Assembly (NCBI RefSeq): GCF_030269485.1 | Contig: NZ_BSTL01000002.1 | Coordinates: 74,341 to 138,340, forward strand | DNA from: Actinoplanes sp. NBRC 103695 | GTDB taxonomy: Bacteria > Actinomycetota > Actinomycetes > Mycobacteriales > Micromonosporaceae | Direction: 5' to 3' | Length of the DNA: 64,000 nt | Part shown: piece by piece, positions 34,802-44,348 of the stretch | Layout: each line of letters begins with the position of its first letter | Numbering within the stretch: the first letter of the stretch is position 1 | Notes under the pieces: generated by a model | The model's database searches: none | Told to the model about the DNA's origin: nothing | What the model saw: only the letters and a program-made list of their open reading frames with translations | Program-made: the position numbers and the translations under genes

Positions 34802-35629
34802 GTGGACCGGCTCGACGCCAGGGAGGGCGTGGTCACGTTCGGTGCACTTGCTCGGTCGGGCTTCCGGCGCTGGTCCACCTATCGGCAAGCCACCATAGCC
34901 GGTGCCTTCACGAATGTGGTCTTCGGCTTCCTCCGGTGTTACGTGATTTTGGCCGTCGCCGCCGCCACGGCCGGTGGGCTCGCCGCCGGATATGACGCTG
35001 AGCAGCTGGCCACGTACGTCTGGGTGGGTCAGGGTTTGATCACCGTGGTGGGGATGTGGGGCTGGACGGAGCTGGCCGACCGGATCCGGACCGGTGAGGT
35101 GGCCGCCGACCTGTTGCGCCCGGTCCCGCCGGTGGTCAGTTACCTGGCGGCGGATCTGGGGCGGTTCGGGCACGCCATGCTGACCCGGTTCGTGCCGCCG
35201 ATGGTGGTGGGCGCGATCTTCTTCCCGCTGTACGTGCCTCATCGCGCCGGCACGATCCCGCTGTTCCTGGTGTCGGTGGTGCTGGGGACGCTGGTCAGCT
35301 TCGCGGGGCGGTTCCTGGTGAACGCGACCGCCTACTGGCTGCACGACGCGCGCGGGCCGATCGGGCTCTGGACGCTGGCGTCGGGGGTGCTGGCGGGGCT
35401 GTACTTCCCGTTGCGGCTGCTGCCGGACTGGGCGGCGGTGCTGCTGTACGCGGCTCTGCCGTTCGCCGGCATGTTGCAGATCCCGGCGGACGTGCTGACC
35501 GAGCGGGACGGCCCGGCGCTGCAGGCCGGTCTGGTGGCGGTGCAGGCGGTGTGGGCGGCGGGGCTGTTGTTCGCCTGCGCCCGCGTCCAGAAGAGGGCCG
35601 AGAGCAAGCTGGTGGTTCAGGGTGGCTGA
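34802..35629 (+). CDS. ABC-2 type exporter permease, first subunit
   Basis: A 275-residue membrane protein with about six helices. The ABC-2 pattern is seen in WTELADRIRTGEVAADLLRPV, followed by ARFVPP-like MLTRFVPPMVVGAIFF and a C-terminal helix pair. It starts at a GTG with GAAAGGAG upstream. Together with the next two genes it forms a complete exporter; the substrate cannot be deduced. Overlap with the second permease is eight bases. The promoter presumably lies in 34656-34801, divergent from the WG-repeat gene. Confidence 0.85.
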   Translation: MDRLDAREGVVTFGALARSGFRRWSTYRQATIAGAFTNVVFGFLRCYVILAVAAATAGGLAAGYDAEQLATYVWVGQGLITVVGMWGWTELADRIRTGEVAADLLRPVPPVVSYLAADLGRFGHAMLTRFVPPMVVGAIFFPLYVPHRAGTIPLFLVSVVLGTLVSFAGRFLVNATAYWLHDARGPIGLWTLASGVLAGLYFPLRLLPDWAAVLLYAALPFAGMLQIPADVLTERDGPALQAGLVAVQAVWAAGLLFACARVQKRAESKLVVQGG

Positions 35630-36422
35630 TCTCCGGGCGTACGGCGCCTTGATCGGCGGGCAGTTCCGGTCGATCGCCTCGTACCGGGTGTCGTTCCTGG
35701 TGGAGATGTCCAGCAACGCGATGACGACGGCACTGGACATCACCACCGTGCTGGTGCTGTTCGGCGCGAACCGGTCGGTGGCCGGCTTCTCGCTGGCCGA
35801 GGCGCTGCTGGTGGCGAGCCTCTCGTCGCTGGGTTTCGCGCTGGCGGACATGCTCGTGGGCAACGTCGACCACCTCAAGACGTACGTGCGCAGCGGCCTG
35901 ATGGACGTGATCCTGGTGCGCCCGCTGGGTTCCCTGTGGCAGTTGTTGTGCATGGATCTGCCGTTTCGCAAGGCGCTGCGCGTGGTCCTCGCCCTGGTCG
36001 TGCTGGGCGTGGCTATCCATCTGAACGACGTCGACTGGACGCCGGGCCGGGTGGCGTTGCTCGTGCTGAGCCCGCTGGCGGGGCTGGTGTTCTTCGGCGC
36101 GATCTTCGTGCTGAGCGCCAGCCTGGCCTTCTGGTGGGTGGATTCGGGCGAGCTGGGCAGCGCGTTCACCTACGGCGGGCGGGACTTCACGTCGTACCCG
36201 GTGCCGGTCTATGCGGGCTGGTTCCGCGCCGTCTTCGCGTACGCGCTGGGCTTTGGTTTTGTGGCCTATCAGCCGGCGCTGGCGCTGCTCGGCCGGACCG
36301 ATCCCCTGGGCCTGCCCGCCTGGGCCGGCTATCTCTCACCGCTGGTCGCGCTCGTCGCGGCCGTCGTCGCCGCGCTGGTCTGGCGCGCCGGCGTCCGCCA
36401 CTACCGGAGCACCGGATCATGA
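35622..36422 (+). CDS. ABC-2 type exporter permease, second subunit
   Basis: A 266-residue membrane protein paralogous to the preceding one, with SIASYRVSFLVEMSSNAMTT at the N-terminus and six predicted helices. LVGNVDHLKTYVRSGLMDVI matches the region before the ABC-2 signature helix. The GTG start at 35622 lies inside the upstream gene. It overlaps the ATPase gene by ATGA. Both permeases would form the heterodimeric channel. Confidence 0.85.
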   Translation: MADLRAYGALIGGQFRSIASYRVSFLVEMSSNAMTTALDITTVLVLFGANRSVAGFSLAEALLVASLSSLGFALADMLVGNVDHLKTYVRSGLMDVILVRPLGSLWQLLCMDLPFRKALRVVLALVVLGVAIHLNDVDWTPGRVALLVLSPLAGLVFFGAIFVLSASLAFWWVDSGELGSAFTYGGRDFTSYPVPVYAGWFRAVFAYALGFGFVAYQPALALLGRTDPLGLPAWAGYLSPLVALVAAVVAALVWRAGVRHYRSTGS

Positions 36423-37387
36423 CCGTCATCGAGATGCACGACCTCAAAAAAGATTTCACCGTACGGGTACGCGCGGGCCGGTTCCGCCGCCGAAAACGCA
36501 CGGTGGCCGCCGTGGACGGCATCGACCTGACCGTGGACCGGGGCGAGATGGTCGGCTACATCGGCCCGAACGGCGCCGGGAAGTCCACGACGCTGAAGAT
36601 GCTGACCGGCATCCTGACCCCGTCGGCGGGCACCGTCCGGGTGTGCGGCCTGACGCCGGTGCCACAGCGGACGAGGCTGGCCCGCCGCATCGGCGTGGTC
36701 TTCGGCCAGCGTTCCCAGCTGTGGTGGGATCTGCCGCTGCACGAGTCGTTCACGCTGCTCAGGCATATTTACCGGGTGCCCGCCGCCGACCACGCCGCCC
36801 GTCTCGCGCGGTGCCGCTCGCTGCTCGACCTGGACGACTTCCTGGACACGCCGGTGCGTCAGCTGTCGCTGGGCCAGCGGATGCGCGGCGAGATCACCGC
36901 GGCCCTGTTGCACGGCCCGGACGTGTTGTTCCTGGACGAGCCGACGATCGGCCTGGACGTGGTCAGCAAGCAGGCGGTGCGCGGTTTCCTGGCCGAGCTG
37001 GGCCAGGGCGGCGACGTGACGCTGATGCTGACGACGCACGACCTGGCCGACATCGAGCGCCTGTGCCGCCGCCTGGTCGTGATCGATCACGGTCACGTGG
37101 TGCACGACGGCACGATCGAGGCGCTGCACGCCCGGTACGGTTCCCGCCGCCGCCTGGTGGCCGACCTGGACGCCCCGCTGCCGGCGTCGTTCACGCTGGC
37201 CGGGGCGTCGCTGGTGGCCAGCGAGGCGGACGGTCACCGGGTGTCGTTCACGCTGGAGTCGACGACTGCCGCGGAGGCGGTGGCCGCGCTGATGGCGTCC
37301 GCGTCGGTCCGCGACCTGTCGCTGGTCGAGCCGGACATCGAGGATGTGGTCGCCCGCCTCTACGCCTCGCCCGGCGACACTTCATGA
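36419..37387 (+). CDS. ABC transporter ATP-binding protein
   Basis: A 322-residue ATPase. Walker A is GPNGAGKST near residue 52, the signature LSLGQRMRGEIT, Walker B VLFLDEP and the switch His TTHDLADIE. The QRSQLWWDLP loop is typical of the subgroup paired with ABC-2 permeases of the preceding kind. A C-terminal 80-residue extension follows the nucleotide-binding domain. It energises the exporter formed by the two upstream permeases. Confidence 0.95.
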   Translation: MTVIEMHDLKKDFTVRVRAGRFRRRKRTVAAVDGIDLTVDRGEMVGYIGPNGAGKSTTLKMLTGILTPSAGTVRVCGLTPVPQRTRLARRIGVVFGQRSQLWWDLPLHESFTLLRHIYRVPAADHAARLARCRSLLDLDDFLDTPVRQLSLGQRMRGEITAALLHGPDVLFLDEPTIGLDVVSKQAVRGFLAELGQGGDVTLMLTTHDLADIERLCRRLVVIDHGHVVHDGTIEALHARYGSRRRLVADLDAPLPASFTLAGASLVASEADGHRVSFTLESTTAAEAVAALMASASVRDLSLVEPDIEDVVARLYASPGDTS

Positions 37388-38067
37388 CCAGCAGCCGGAC
37401 GCCCGCCGACCGGCGCCTGCTGCGCGACGCGGCCGCGATCGCCGCCGCCATGGTCGCGGTCGGCGCCTCCTTCGGGGCCATCACCATCGCGTACGACCTG
37501 CCGACCTGGGTTCCGTTCGCCATGTCCACCCTGGTCTTCGCCGGCGGCGCCCAGTTCCTGGCGGTCGGGCTGATCGCGGCGGGCAACCCGGTGGCCGCGA
37601 TCTTCGCCGGCCTGCTGCTGAACGCCCGCCACCTGCCGTTCGGCCTGACGGTTTCCGAGGTGATCGGCCCGCGCCTGCGGGACCGCCTGATCGGCAGCCA
37701 CCTGATGACCGACGAGGTGGTCGCCTTCACCCTGGCCGAGCAGGACCCGTCCCGCCGCCGGCGCACCTACTGGCTGATCGGCGTCACGCTCTTCACCTTC
37801 TGGAACATCGGCACCCTGCTCGGCGTCCTCCTCGGCGGGGCGGCCGGCGACCCCGCCACGCTCGGCCTGGACGCCGCGTTTCCGGCGGGTCTGATCGCCC
37901 TGATCCTGCCGTCCCTGCGCGACCGGACCACCCGCCGCGTGGCCCTGTCCGGCGCCGCGATCGCCGTCCTGCTGACCCCCGTGGTCCCCGCCGGCCTCCC
38001 GGTCCTGTGCGCCCTGGCCGGCCTGGCCGCGGTCTTCCTGCCGTCGCGCCGCCGGAAGGACCCTTGA
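37384..38067 (+). CDS. azlC: AzlC family branched-chain amino-acid permease
   Basis: A 227-residue membrane protein of the AzlC family with AVGASFGAITIAYDLPTWVP and GGAQFLAVGLIAAGNPVAAI near the N-terminus and LLLNARHLPFGLTVSE in the conserved core. It works with AzlD to export branched-chain amino acids or analogues. ATGA overlaps the end of the ABC ATPase gene, so five genes (two permeases, ATPase, azlC, azlD) look like one operon. Confidence 0.9.
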   Translation: MTSSRTPADRRLLRDAAAIAAAMVAVGASFGAITIAYDLPTWVPFAMSTLVFAGGAQFLAVGLIAAGNPVAAIFAGLLLNARHLPFGLTVSEVIGPRLRDRLIGSHLMTDEVVAFTLAEQDPSRRRRTYWLIGVTLFTFWNIGTLLGVLLGGAAGDPATLGLDAAFPAGLIALILPSLRDRTTRRVALSGAAIAVLLTPVVPAGLPVLCALAGLAAVFLPSRRRKDP

Positions 38068-38375
38068 TGCTGCTCGCGACGATCATCGTGCTGGCCGTCG
38101 GCACCTACCTGATCCGCCTGGGCGGCGTCCTGCTGCGCGACCGCGTCGAGTTCCCCGACTCGGTCCAGCGCCTGCTGCCGTTGGCGGCGACCGCCTTGCT
38201 GGCGGCGCTGGCGGTCACGGCGGCGCTGATGGAGGGCGCCGCGTTCGCGGGCGTGGCCCGACCGGCCGGCGTCCTGGTCGGCGTCCTCCTGGCTTGGCGC
38301 CGCCTGCCCTTCGTCGTGGTGGTCATCGCCGCGGCCGTGACGTCCGCCCTCCTCCGCCTGGCCGGCGTTCCCTGA
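38067..38375 (+). CDS. azlD: AzlD family transporter subunit
   Basis: A 102-residue membrane protein with four hydrophobic helices and the AzlD pattern TYLIRLGGVLLRDRVEFP. TGATG joins it to azlC with one shared base. It is the small partner of the amino-acid exporter. A hairpin terminator lies 150 bases downstream. Confidence 0.9.
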   Translation: MLLATIIVLAVGTYLIRLGGVLLRDRVEFPDSVQRLLPLAATALLAALAVTAALMEGAAFAGVARPAGVLVGVLLAWRRLPFVVVVIAAAVTSALLRLAGVP

Positions 38376-38521
38376 CCCCCGCCGACCATTCCTTCTGCGG
38401 ATCTTCCGCAAACCTTCCGTTCACCGGTTCGAGTGGATCGCGCATTTATCCTTCCGCCCCGGCCCGATCCGTTCTGAACTGGTCAAACGTCATCTCGGTG
38501 AGTCGATCAACGATCATTGCC

Positions 38522-38550
38522 AGGCCTCATGAATGAGGCCTTCTTTCCAT
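38522..38550 (+). terminator. Terminator hairpin before the NTPase module
   Basis: An 8-bp stem aggcctca/tgaggcct with a TGAA loop is followed by a T-rich tail ttctttcc. It lies in the 249-base space between azlD and the next gene, so it probably ends the exporter operon and leaves 38551-38624 as the promoter of the next module. GATCA repeats occur at 38600-38625 (cgatcaatgatcaatgg). Confidence 0.75.
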
Positions 38551-38624
38551 TTCTGCGAAGACGATCTGCTGGTGATCTCCATGTTGCCTCGGGTAGCCTT
38601 CGGACCATTGCCGATCAATGATCA

Positions 38625-40598
38625 ATGGACGATGCGGCTTTTCTCTGCGGAATTCGAGGGCTTGAGAAGAGGCGATGGCGGGTGCGTGAACGGGAGTGGC
38701 TTTCCGGTGGGGGCTCTCGCTCGCAGCTCTTGGACGATCGCGACGGCTCTGCTCTCGGCGATCGTTTCGAGAGCGTCCTTCCCCGCGATCTCGGCATCCA
38801 CAGCGCCATCCCGACTCCGACCGGCGACGACGAGCTGCCGAAGTACGTACCCCGCGACTTCGATCTCAAGCTCCGGCTGACCCTCGGTGCGAACCTCCCG
38901 GATCGCGGTGCCTTCGTCATCATGATCGGCGGTTCCTCCTCCGGTAAGACGCGGTCGCTCTATGAGGCGGTGCGCGAGAACTTCCCCGATTGGCGATTGC
39001 TGCTCCCGGCGGACGCGGCCGATCTTCTCCACCTCAAGAACGCTCCGCCGCGAAGGACCGTCTTCTGGCTGGACGAGCTCCAGCGTTACCTCGGCAGCAG
39101 CCCGCCGCTGACCGCCGAGTGTGTGCTGGCCCTGGAACGGAACGGCAACCTGGTGGTGGGGACGCTGTGGCCGGATCAGTACGCCCATTGGACGGCCACC
39201 GGCGAGGACGTTCAGAAGCTGGTGAAACGAGCCGTGTCCATCAGCGTCCCGGACAGGCTGAGCCCGACGGAGTTGACCGAGGCGGCCAAGGTCGCCAGGC
39301 GCGACGGCCGGATCCGCCGGGCCCTCGAGACGCGGGACGCCGGGATGACCCAGGTGCTCGCGGGCGGGCCGAGCCTGGTGATGTGCTGGGAGCAGGCGGC
39401 CACGCCGTACGCGAAGGCGATCATCACGGCCGCGGCCGACGCCCACCGCCTGGGCATGCAGTCACCCCTGAGCGTGGAACTGCTGACCGGCGCCATGTTC
39501 GGCTATCTGACCTCGCGCGAGCGGGTGGCTCCGACTGACCACTGGCTGGACGAGGCCATGCCGCACGCCACCCGGCCGCTCTACGGCAACGTGTCCGCGT
39601 TGTCCCCGGTCGACGCCGGCCGCGCCGGCACCCTCGGCGGCTACACCGTCGCCGACTACCTGGCCCAGCACCTGCGCCGGGTACGCCGTACCGAGCCCGT
39701 GCCCCACGAGGCCTGGCAGACGCTGGCGACGCGGCTGCGTAGCCCGGAGGACCTGCGCCGCCTGGCCGAGAGTGCCATCGCCCGCCTGCGGTACCGCTAC
39801 GCCGAGGTCGCCCTGGACCGGCTCGCCCATGAGTTCGACGACAGCAAATCGGCGGTGGTGCTGGCCGACCTCCTGACTCGTCAGGACCGTCTGATCGAGG
39901 CGGTCCGGGTCCTGCGGCATCACGAGGCGGCCGGCCCGCTCGTCGCGACGAAACTGGCTCACCTCGCGAAGCTGCAGCAGCGGGTGGACGCCATCCGCCC
40001 GCCCTTCGTCCGCGGCCTCTCCGACGAGGTCGCCGAGCTGCTGGCCGACGTCGGCGTCTGCGACGACCTGAGGCGGGACGCGGACGACGGCGACGCGCTG
40101 GCGGCGGAACGCCTGATCGAGCTTCTCGCCGATCGCGGCTGCCTCCGCGAACTGCGCGATCGCGCCGATCGCGGCGAGCGGCTCGCGGCCGAGGCCCTGG
40201 CTGACATGTATGTGGACTGGGGCGACGAGGACCTGCTCATGGCCCGGGCTCGTGCCGGGGACGAGGCTGCCGAACTGCGTCTGCCCAAGCTGCGTCGTGT
40301 CTCGTCCCGCGGCGAGAACGCACGATTCGAGATCGGCGCGCTGCGGGAGAAGGCCGACGAGGGCAGCCTCCGGGCGGCACTGGACCTCTGCACGTTGTTC
40401 TTCGACCTGCGCGACGAGGAGAACCTCAAGGCGGAGCTGGACGCCGGCACCCCCAGCGCGGCCGCGAAGCTGATCGCCCTCTACACGGCACGCGAGCATC
40501 CGTCGCTGATCCACCTGCGGGCCTTCGGCCTGGAAGCGGACGGGCAACTCGTCACCCCCGAAACCCAACCCTTAGGCGTACGGCGAAAGGACTTTTGA
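38625..40598 (+). CDS. SSSGKT-type P-loop NTPase with helical repeats
   Basis: A 657-residue protein. Walker A IGGSSSGKTRSLYE is at about 100-113 and a Walker B-like TVFWLDELQRYL near 144-155, giving a STAND-like NTPase core of roughly 350 residues. The C-terminus holds several degenerate repeats of the type ADAGD-x-LAAERLIELLADRGCLREL that form a helical solenoid used in partner binding. I do not know its function. The ATG at 38625 lacks a ribosome site, and a GTG at 38682 is a possible start. It shares one base (TGATG) with the next gene, so the three genes to 44343 are one operon. No homologue is known to me by name. Confidence 0.8.
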   Translation: MDDAAFLCGIRGLEKRRWRVREREWLSGGGSRSQLLDDRDGSALGDRFESVLPRDLGIHSAIPTPTGDDELPKYVPRDFDLKLRLTLGANLPDRGAFVIMIGGSSSGKTRSLYEAVRENFPDWRLLLPADAADLLHLKNAPPRRTVFWLDELQRYLGSSPPLTAECVLALERNGNLVVGTLWPDQYAHWTATGEDVQKLVKRAVSISVPDRLSPTELTEAAKVARRDGRIRRALETRDAGMTQVLAGGPSLVMCWEQAATPYAKAIITAAADAHRLGMQSPLSVELLTGAMFGYLTSRERVAPTDHWLDEAMPHATRPLYGNVSALSPVDAGRAGTLGGYTVADYLAQHLRRVRRTEPVPHEAWQTLATRLRSPEDLRRLAESAIARLRYRYAEVALDRLAHEFDDSKSAVVLADLLTRQDRLIEAVRVLRHHEAAGPLVATKLAHLAKLQQRVDAIRPPFVRGLSDEVAELLADVGVCDDLRRDADDGDALAAERLIELLADRGCLRELRDRADRGERLAAEALADMYVDWGDEDLLMARARAGDEAAELRLPKLRRVSSRGENARFEIGALREKADEGSLRAALDLCTLFFDLRDEENLKAELDAGTPSAAAKLIALYTAREHPSLIHLRAFGLEADGQLVTPETQPLGVRRKDF

Positions 40599-41221
40599 TG
40601 AGTGCCGACCTGACCCCGGCGGAATACGCGTTCCTGATCATCCTCGACGCGGAGGACCGCGAGCTCTCGAACAACGACATGGAGGAGCTCTACCAGGTCA
40701 GGCTGGTCGGAGCCCCCTACGCGAAGCTCAAGAAGGACGGATATGTGGTCTCGGAGCGGCGGGGCTGCTATCAGCACACCATCACCGCGGGAGGGAGGAA
40801 GGTTCTCGCCGCGAGTCTGAAGGTCGACGACGGCAGGGTCGAGAAGGGCGCACGGCGCTCGGCGGCGGAGAAGGTGCTGTGGGGCGCGCTGGTCGCCCAG
40901 CAGAACAGGTCCGGACGCATGCGACCCGACGACGGCCGTGCGGTGATCGAGGCGCCTGCCGATCTGACCGACCGGATCCGGGCCACCTACGCCACGCTGG
41001 CGGAGGAGCGGGGTGAGTGGGTGAACCTGACCGCGCTCCGGTCCTCACTCGACGACGTGCCGAAGGTGGATCTCGACGAGGCACTGGTCCGGATGCTCGA
41101 TGCGCCGGACGTGCGACTCGAGCCGGAGAGCCATCGCCGCCGCATCGACGCGGCGGAACGAGAGGCGGCGATCGTGGTCGGCGGAGAGGCGCGGCACAAG
41201 CTGGCGATCGGCCTGCGATGA
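40598..41221 (+). CDS. Winged-helix-like middle protein of the NTPase module
   Basis: A 207-residue protein with AAAGGAC before its ATG. The N-terminal 75 residues form a winged-helix-like fold (SNNDMEELYQVRLVGAPYAKLKKDG followed by a beta hairpin), as in MarR/PadR-type folds. The remainder is helical, with LAEERGEWVNLTALRSSLD. It lacks catalytic motifs. Placed between two ATPases with one- and four-base overlaps, it is likely an adaptor or DNA-binding subunit of the complex they make. Confidence 0.7.
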   Translation: MSADLTPAEYAFLIILDAEDRELSNNDMEELYQVRLVGAPYAKLKKDGYVVSERRGCYQHTITAGGRKVLAASLKVDDGRVEKGARRSAAEKVLWGALVAQQNRSGRMRPDDGRAVIEAPADLTDRIRATYATLAEERGEWVNLTALRSSLDDVPKVDLDEALVRMLDAPDVRLEPESHRRRIDAAEREAAIVVGGEARHKLAIGLR

Positions 41222-44200
41222 CCGAGGAGGAGCGCAGGGCGCTGGCGGCGCTTCGATTCAGCTGGGCGCAGGCCCCTGATGACGTATGGCGGCGCTCACC
41301 TTTCCACGTCGACGGACTGCACGAGGCTGTCGTGCGAGATGTCCGCGGCAGCATCGCCGATGCCAGGGACAGTGCCGACGTCAGTCCGATCGGGCTTGTT
41401 CTGGAGGGCCGTCATGGCACGGGCAAGACCCACCTGCTCGGCTGGGTCCGCGAGCAGGCCCAGCAGCAGGGCGGCTACTTCTTCCTGATCGGGCTGCTCG
41501 ACGAGCGGAACTTCTGGCAGGGCGTCCTGGTGTTCCTGCTGGACGGCCTGGCACGCGACACGGCGGGTGGTGAAACGCAGCTGGAGTTGCTGCTGCGACG
41601 CCTCTCGTCCCGGATCGGAGCTCCCCGGACCGCGCGGCGCGCGGTGATGGGTGACACCGAACTGACCCGGAGCGCGCTCGACGCGTTCGTCCAGGGTCTG
41701 ACGGAGTTCGATCGGCACGTCGCCCTGCAGTGCCGGGACACCCTGCGCGCGCTGGCCTTGCGCTCGTCGGACGACGAGGACCATCAGGACATCGCCGAGA
41801 GCTACTTCGGCGGCGAGGAAGCGGTCGCGGCGGATCTCAAGGAGTGGGGGATCCGCAAGCGGCGCACGGCTCAGGAGCTCGTCCGGGACATCTCCTGGAT
41901 CCTCGCGCTGACCGGCCCGACCGTCATCGCCTTCGACCAGATCGACACGGCTCTCGCTCAAGCCGCGGCACATGAGGACGACGTCAAATACTCCGAGGCC
42001 GGCGTCGTGGTGGACCTCGCGAACGGACTGACCGACCTTCGGGACATGACCCGCCGGACCGTGACCATGGTGACGCTGCTCTCGACCAACTGGTCGCTGA
42101 TCGAGGATCACGCCACGGCGTCCTTCGCCCCGAGGTTCCGGCGCTGCATGGCGCTCCAGGGCATCCGAAATCCGCAGATCGCCCGCGCCCTCATCGAGAA
42201 GCGGTTCTCCGATCGCTTCGCGGCCGTGGACTTCACTCCGCCCTATCCGACCTGGCCGATCCGGGCGGAGGTCTTCGACGAGACCACTGACTACACACCC
42301 CGCAGGCTGCTCATCGACATCGACCGGCACATCCGGGCCTGTCTCGTCGACGGTGAAGTTCGCGAACTGAGGCGCCTCAGCGATGTGCCGAGCGAGGACC
42401 AGCAGATGACAGCCCCGCCGCCGCCGAAAATTCCGAAGGACGCGCTCGCCCGGATCGAGGCGAGGTTCGAGGAGCTGAAGCGAGGTGCGGACGTGACCTC
42501 ACCGCTCGAGCGGGACTCGGAGGACACCACCTTCCCGGCCCTTCTCGCGGTGGGACTTCAGGCCTGGATCGCCGAACGCGGAGAGAACGGCGCGAAGTTC
42601 AGTGTCGACCCGCCGCCGAGCTCCAAACCGGATCTGCATGCCCGGTTGCGCCGAGACCTGGACGAGCGCACCGAGGAGGAGCGGGCGGCTTCGTCCGACC
42701 AGTCCCGGACGGAGGATCAGGCTCAATGGTCGTTCCGGGCGATCAGCGACACCCACCACGGCACGGCCGCCCTGCACCGGATGCGGCGTGCCCGTACCGC
42801 CGCCGGCCTGAACACCGACGTGGCGAAGCGCAAACTCTTCCTTCTCCGGAACGGCCCCTGGAGCCAGTCGGCCAAGACGCAGGAGGAGATCCGGAAGCTC
42901 AAGCAGGACGGCGGCGTCACTCTCGAGGTCACCAAGGATGATCTGCGTGTGCTGTCCGCCCTGCACGGGCTCCGTGCGGAGAACCCGGCCCAGCTTCAGG
43001 CCTGGCTGGTCCGCGAGCGCCCCACCGAGCAGATCGCCTTCTTCAAGGAGGCGCTGGCCGACGCCGAAGCGTGGACCGGGGAACCCGCCCGTATCGCCGA
43101 GACGGAGACGCCCTCGGACGAGATGGGCTTCACCATCGGCCGCGGCATCGAGAACGACGTACCGTCGTCGATCTCGCTGGAGGCGCTCCGCAAGCACGCC
43201 GCGATCTTCGCCGCGTCCGGGTCCGGCAAGACCGTGCTGTTGCGCCGCATCGTCGAGGAGTGCGCGCTGCAGGGCGTCTCGGCGATCGTGCTGGACCCCA
43301 ACAACGATCTGGCCCGGCTGGGTGACAAGTGGCCGGCGCCGCCGACCGGATGGGGTGCGGGCGACGAAGCGCTCGCCGCGCGCTACGAGCATGAGGTCGA
43401 GGTGCTCACCTGGACGCCGCGGCGGGAGACCGGGCGGCCGCTCAGCTTTCAGCCGCTGCCCGACTTTCTGAGTGTGCGGGACGACCCGGACGAGTTCGGC
43501 GCGGCGGTCGAGGCTGCCGCCGCGGCGCTGGCGCCGCGGGCGAACCTGGTGGGCCGTACGCAGAAGGTCCTGCTCGGCACGGCCGTTCTGCGCAGGACGG
43601 TCGAGTTCTACGGGCGGGAGGGCGGCAGCGACCTGCGGGGACTCATCGCGCTGCTCAGCGATCTGCCGGACGGGATCAGCGAGCTGCGGGACGCCGCGAA
43701 GATCGCCGCGGATCTCGCCCAGACGCTCACCGCGGCGATGGACAACGATCCGATGTTCGGCGGGGACGGCTCGCCGATGGAGCCGGGGACGCTGCTGACC
43801 CCGTCGGCGGGGAAGCGGGCGCGGATCTCGGTGATCAGCTTCATCGGGTTGTCGCCGGAGGCCGCTCAGGGCTTCGTCAACCAGCTTCAGATGAGCCTCT
43901 TCGCGTGGATCAAGAAGCATCCCGCGCAGCACGGGCCGCTGCTCGGCCTGCTGGTCATGGACGAGGCGCAGAACTTCGCGCCGTCCGGCGGGATGACCGC
44001 GTGCACGCAGAGCACGCTCGCCCTGGCCTCCCAGGCGCGCAAGTACGGCCTCGGGCTGATCTTCGCCACCCAGGCGCCGAAGGGCCTGCACAATCGCATC
44101 CCGGGCAACGCCGCCACCCAGTTCTTCGGACGGTTGAGCGCTCCCGCCCAGATCGAGGCCGCCCGGGAGATGGCCAAGGTGAAGGGCGGCGACGTGCCGG

Positions 44201-44343
44201 ACATCGGCAACCTCACCGCCGGCGTGTTCTACGTCGCCCTCGAGGGCGAGGCGCCGGTCAAGGTGCGTACGCCGATGAGCCTCAGCCATCACCCCAGCAG
44301 CCCGCTCACCGACGAGGAGGTGATGGCCCGCGCCCGGATCTGA
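41218..44343 (+). CDS. Double ATPase: N-terminal AAA and C-terminal HerA-like domain
   Basis: A 1041-residue protein. The first ATPase has Walker A EGRHGTGKTHLL near residues 62-73 and a Walker B-like TVIAFDQIDTAL near 235-246. A helical linker of about 250 residues follows. The C-terminal domain is HerA/FtsK-like (DUF87 type), with FAASGSGKTVLLRRIVEE near 662, IVLDPNNDLARLGDKW and Walker B VMDEAQNFAPSGG near 912, then an FATQAPKGLHNRI segment. HerA-type motors translocate DNA or double-stranded nucleic acids, often with a NurA or other nuclease, but no nuclease gene is beside it. It starts at ATGA, overlapping the winged-helix gene. Confidence 0.88.
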   Translation: MTEEERRALAALRFSWAQAPDDVWRRSPFHVDGLHEAVVRDVRGSIADARDSADVSPIGLVLEGRHGTGKTHLLGWVREQAQQQGGYFFLIGLLDERNFWQGVLVFLLDGLARDTAGGETQLELLLRRLSSRIGAPRTARRAVMGDTELTRSALDAFVQGLTEFDRHVALQCRDTLRALALRSSDDEDHQDIAESYFGGEEAVAADLKEWGIRKRRTAQELVRDISWILALTGPTVIAFDQIDTALAQAAAHEDDVKYSEAGVVVDLANGLTDLRDMTRRTVTMVTLLSTNWSLIEDHATASFAPRFRRCMALQGIRNPQIARALIEKRFSDRFAAVDFTPPYPTWPIRAEVFDETTDYTPRRLLIDIDRHIRACLVDGEVRELRRLSDVPSEDQQMTAPPPPKIPKDALARIEARFEELKRGADVTSPLERDSEDTTFPALLAVGLQAWIAERGENGAKFSVDPPPSSKPDLHARLRRDLDERTEEERAASSDQSRTEDQAQWSFRAISDTHHGTAALHRMRRARTAAGLNTDVAKRKLFLLRNGPWSQSAKTQEEIRKLKQDGGVTLEVTKDDLRVLSALHGLRAENPAQLQAWLVRERPTEQIAFFKEALADAEAWTGEPARIAETETPSDEMGFTIGRGIENDVPSSISLEALRKHAAIFAASGSGKTVLLRRIVEECALQGVSAIVLDPNNDLARLGDKWPAPPTGWGAGDEALAARYEHEVEVLTWTPRRETGRPLSFQPLPDFLSVRDDPDEFGAAVEAAAAALAPRANLVGRTQKVLLGTAVLRRTVEFYGREGGSDLRGLIALLSDLPDGISELRDAAKIAADLAQTLTAAMDNDPMFGGDGSPMEPGTLLTPSAGKRARISVISFIGLSPEAAQGFVNQLQMSLFAWIKKHPAQHGPLLGLLVMDEAQNFAPSGGMTACTQSTLALASQARKYGLGLIFATQAPKGLHNRIPGNAATQFFGRLSAPAQIEAAREMAKVKGGDVPDIGNLTAGVFYVALEGEAPVKVRTPMSLSHHPSSPLTDEEVMARARI

Positions 44344-44348
44344 GACCT

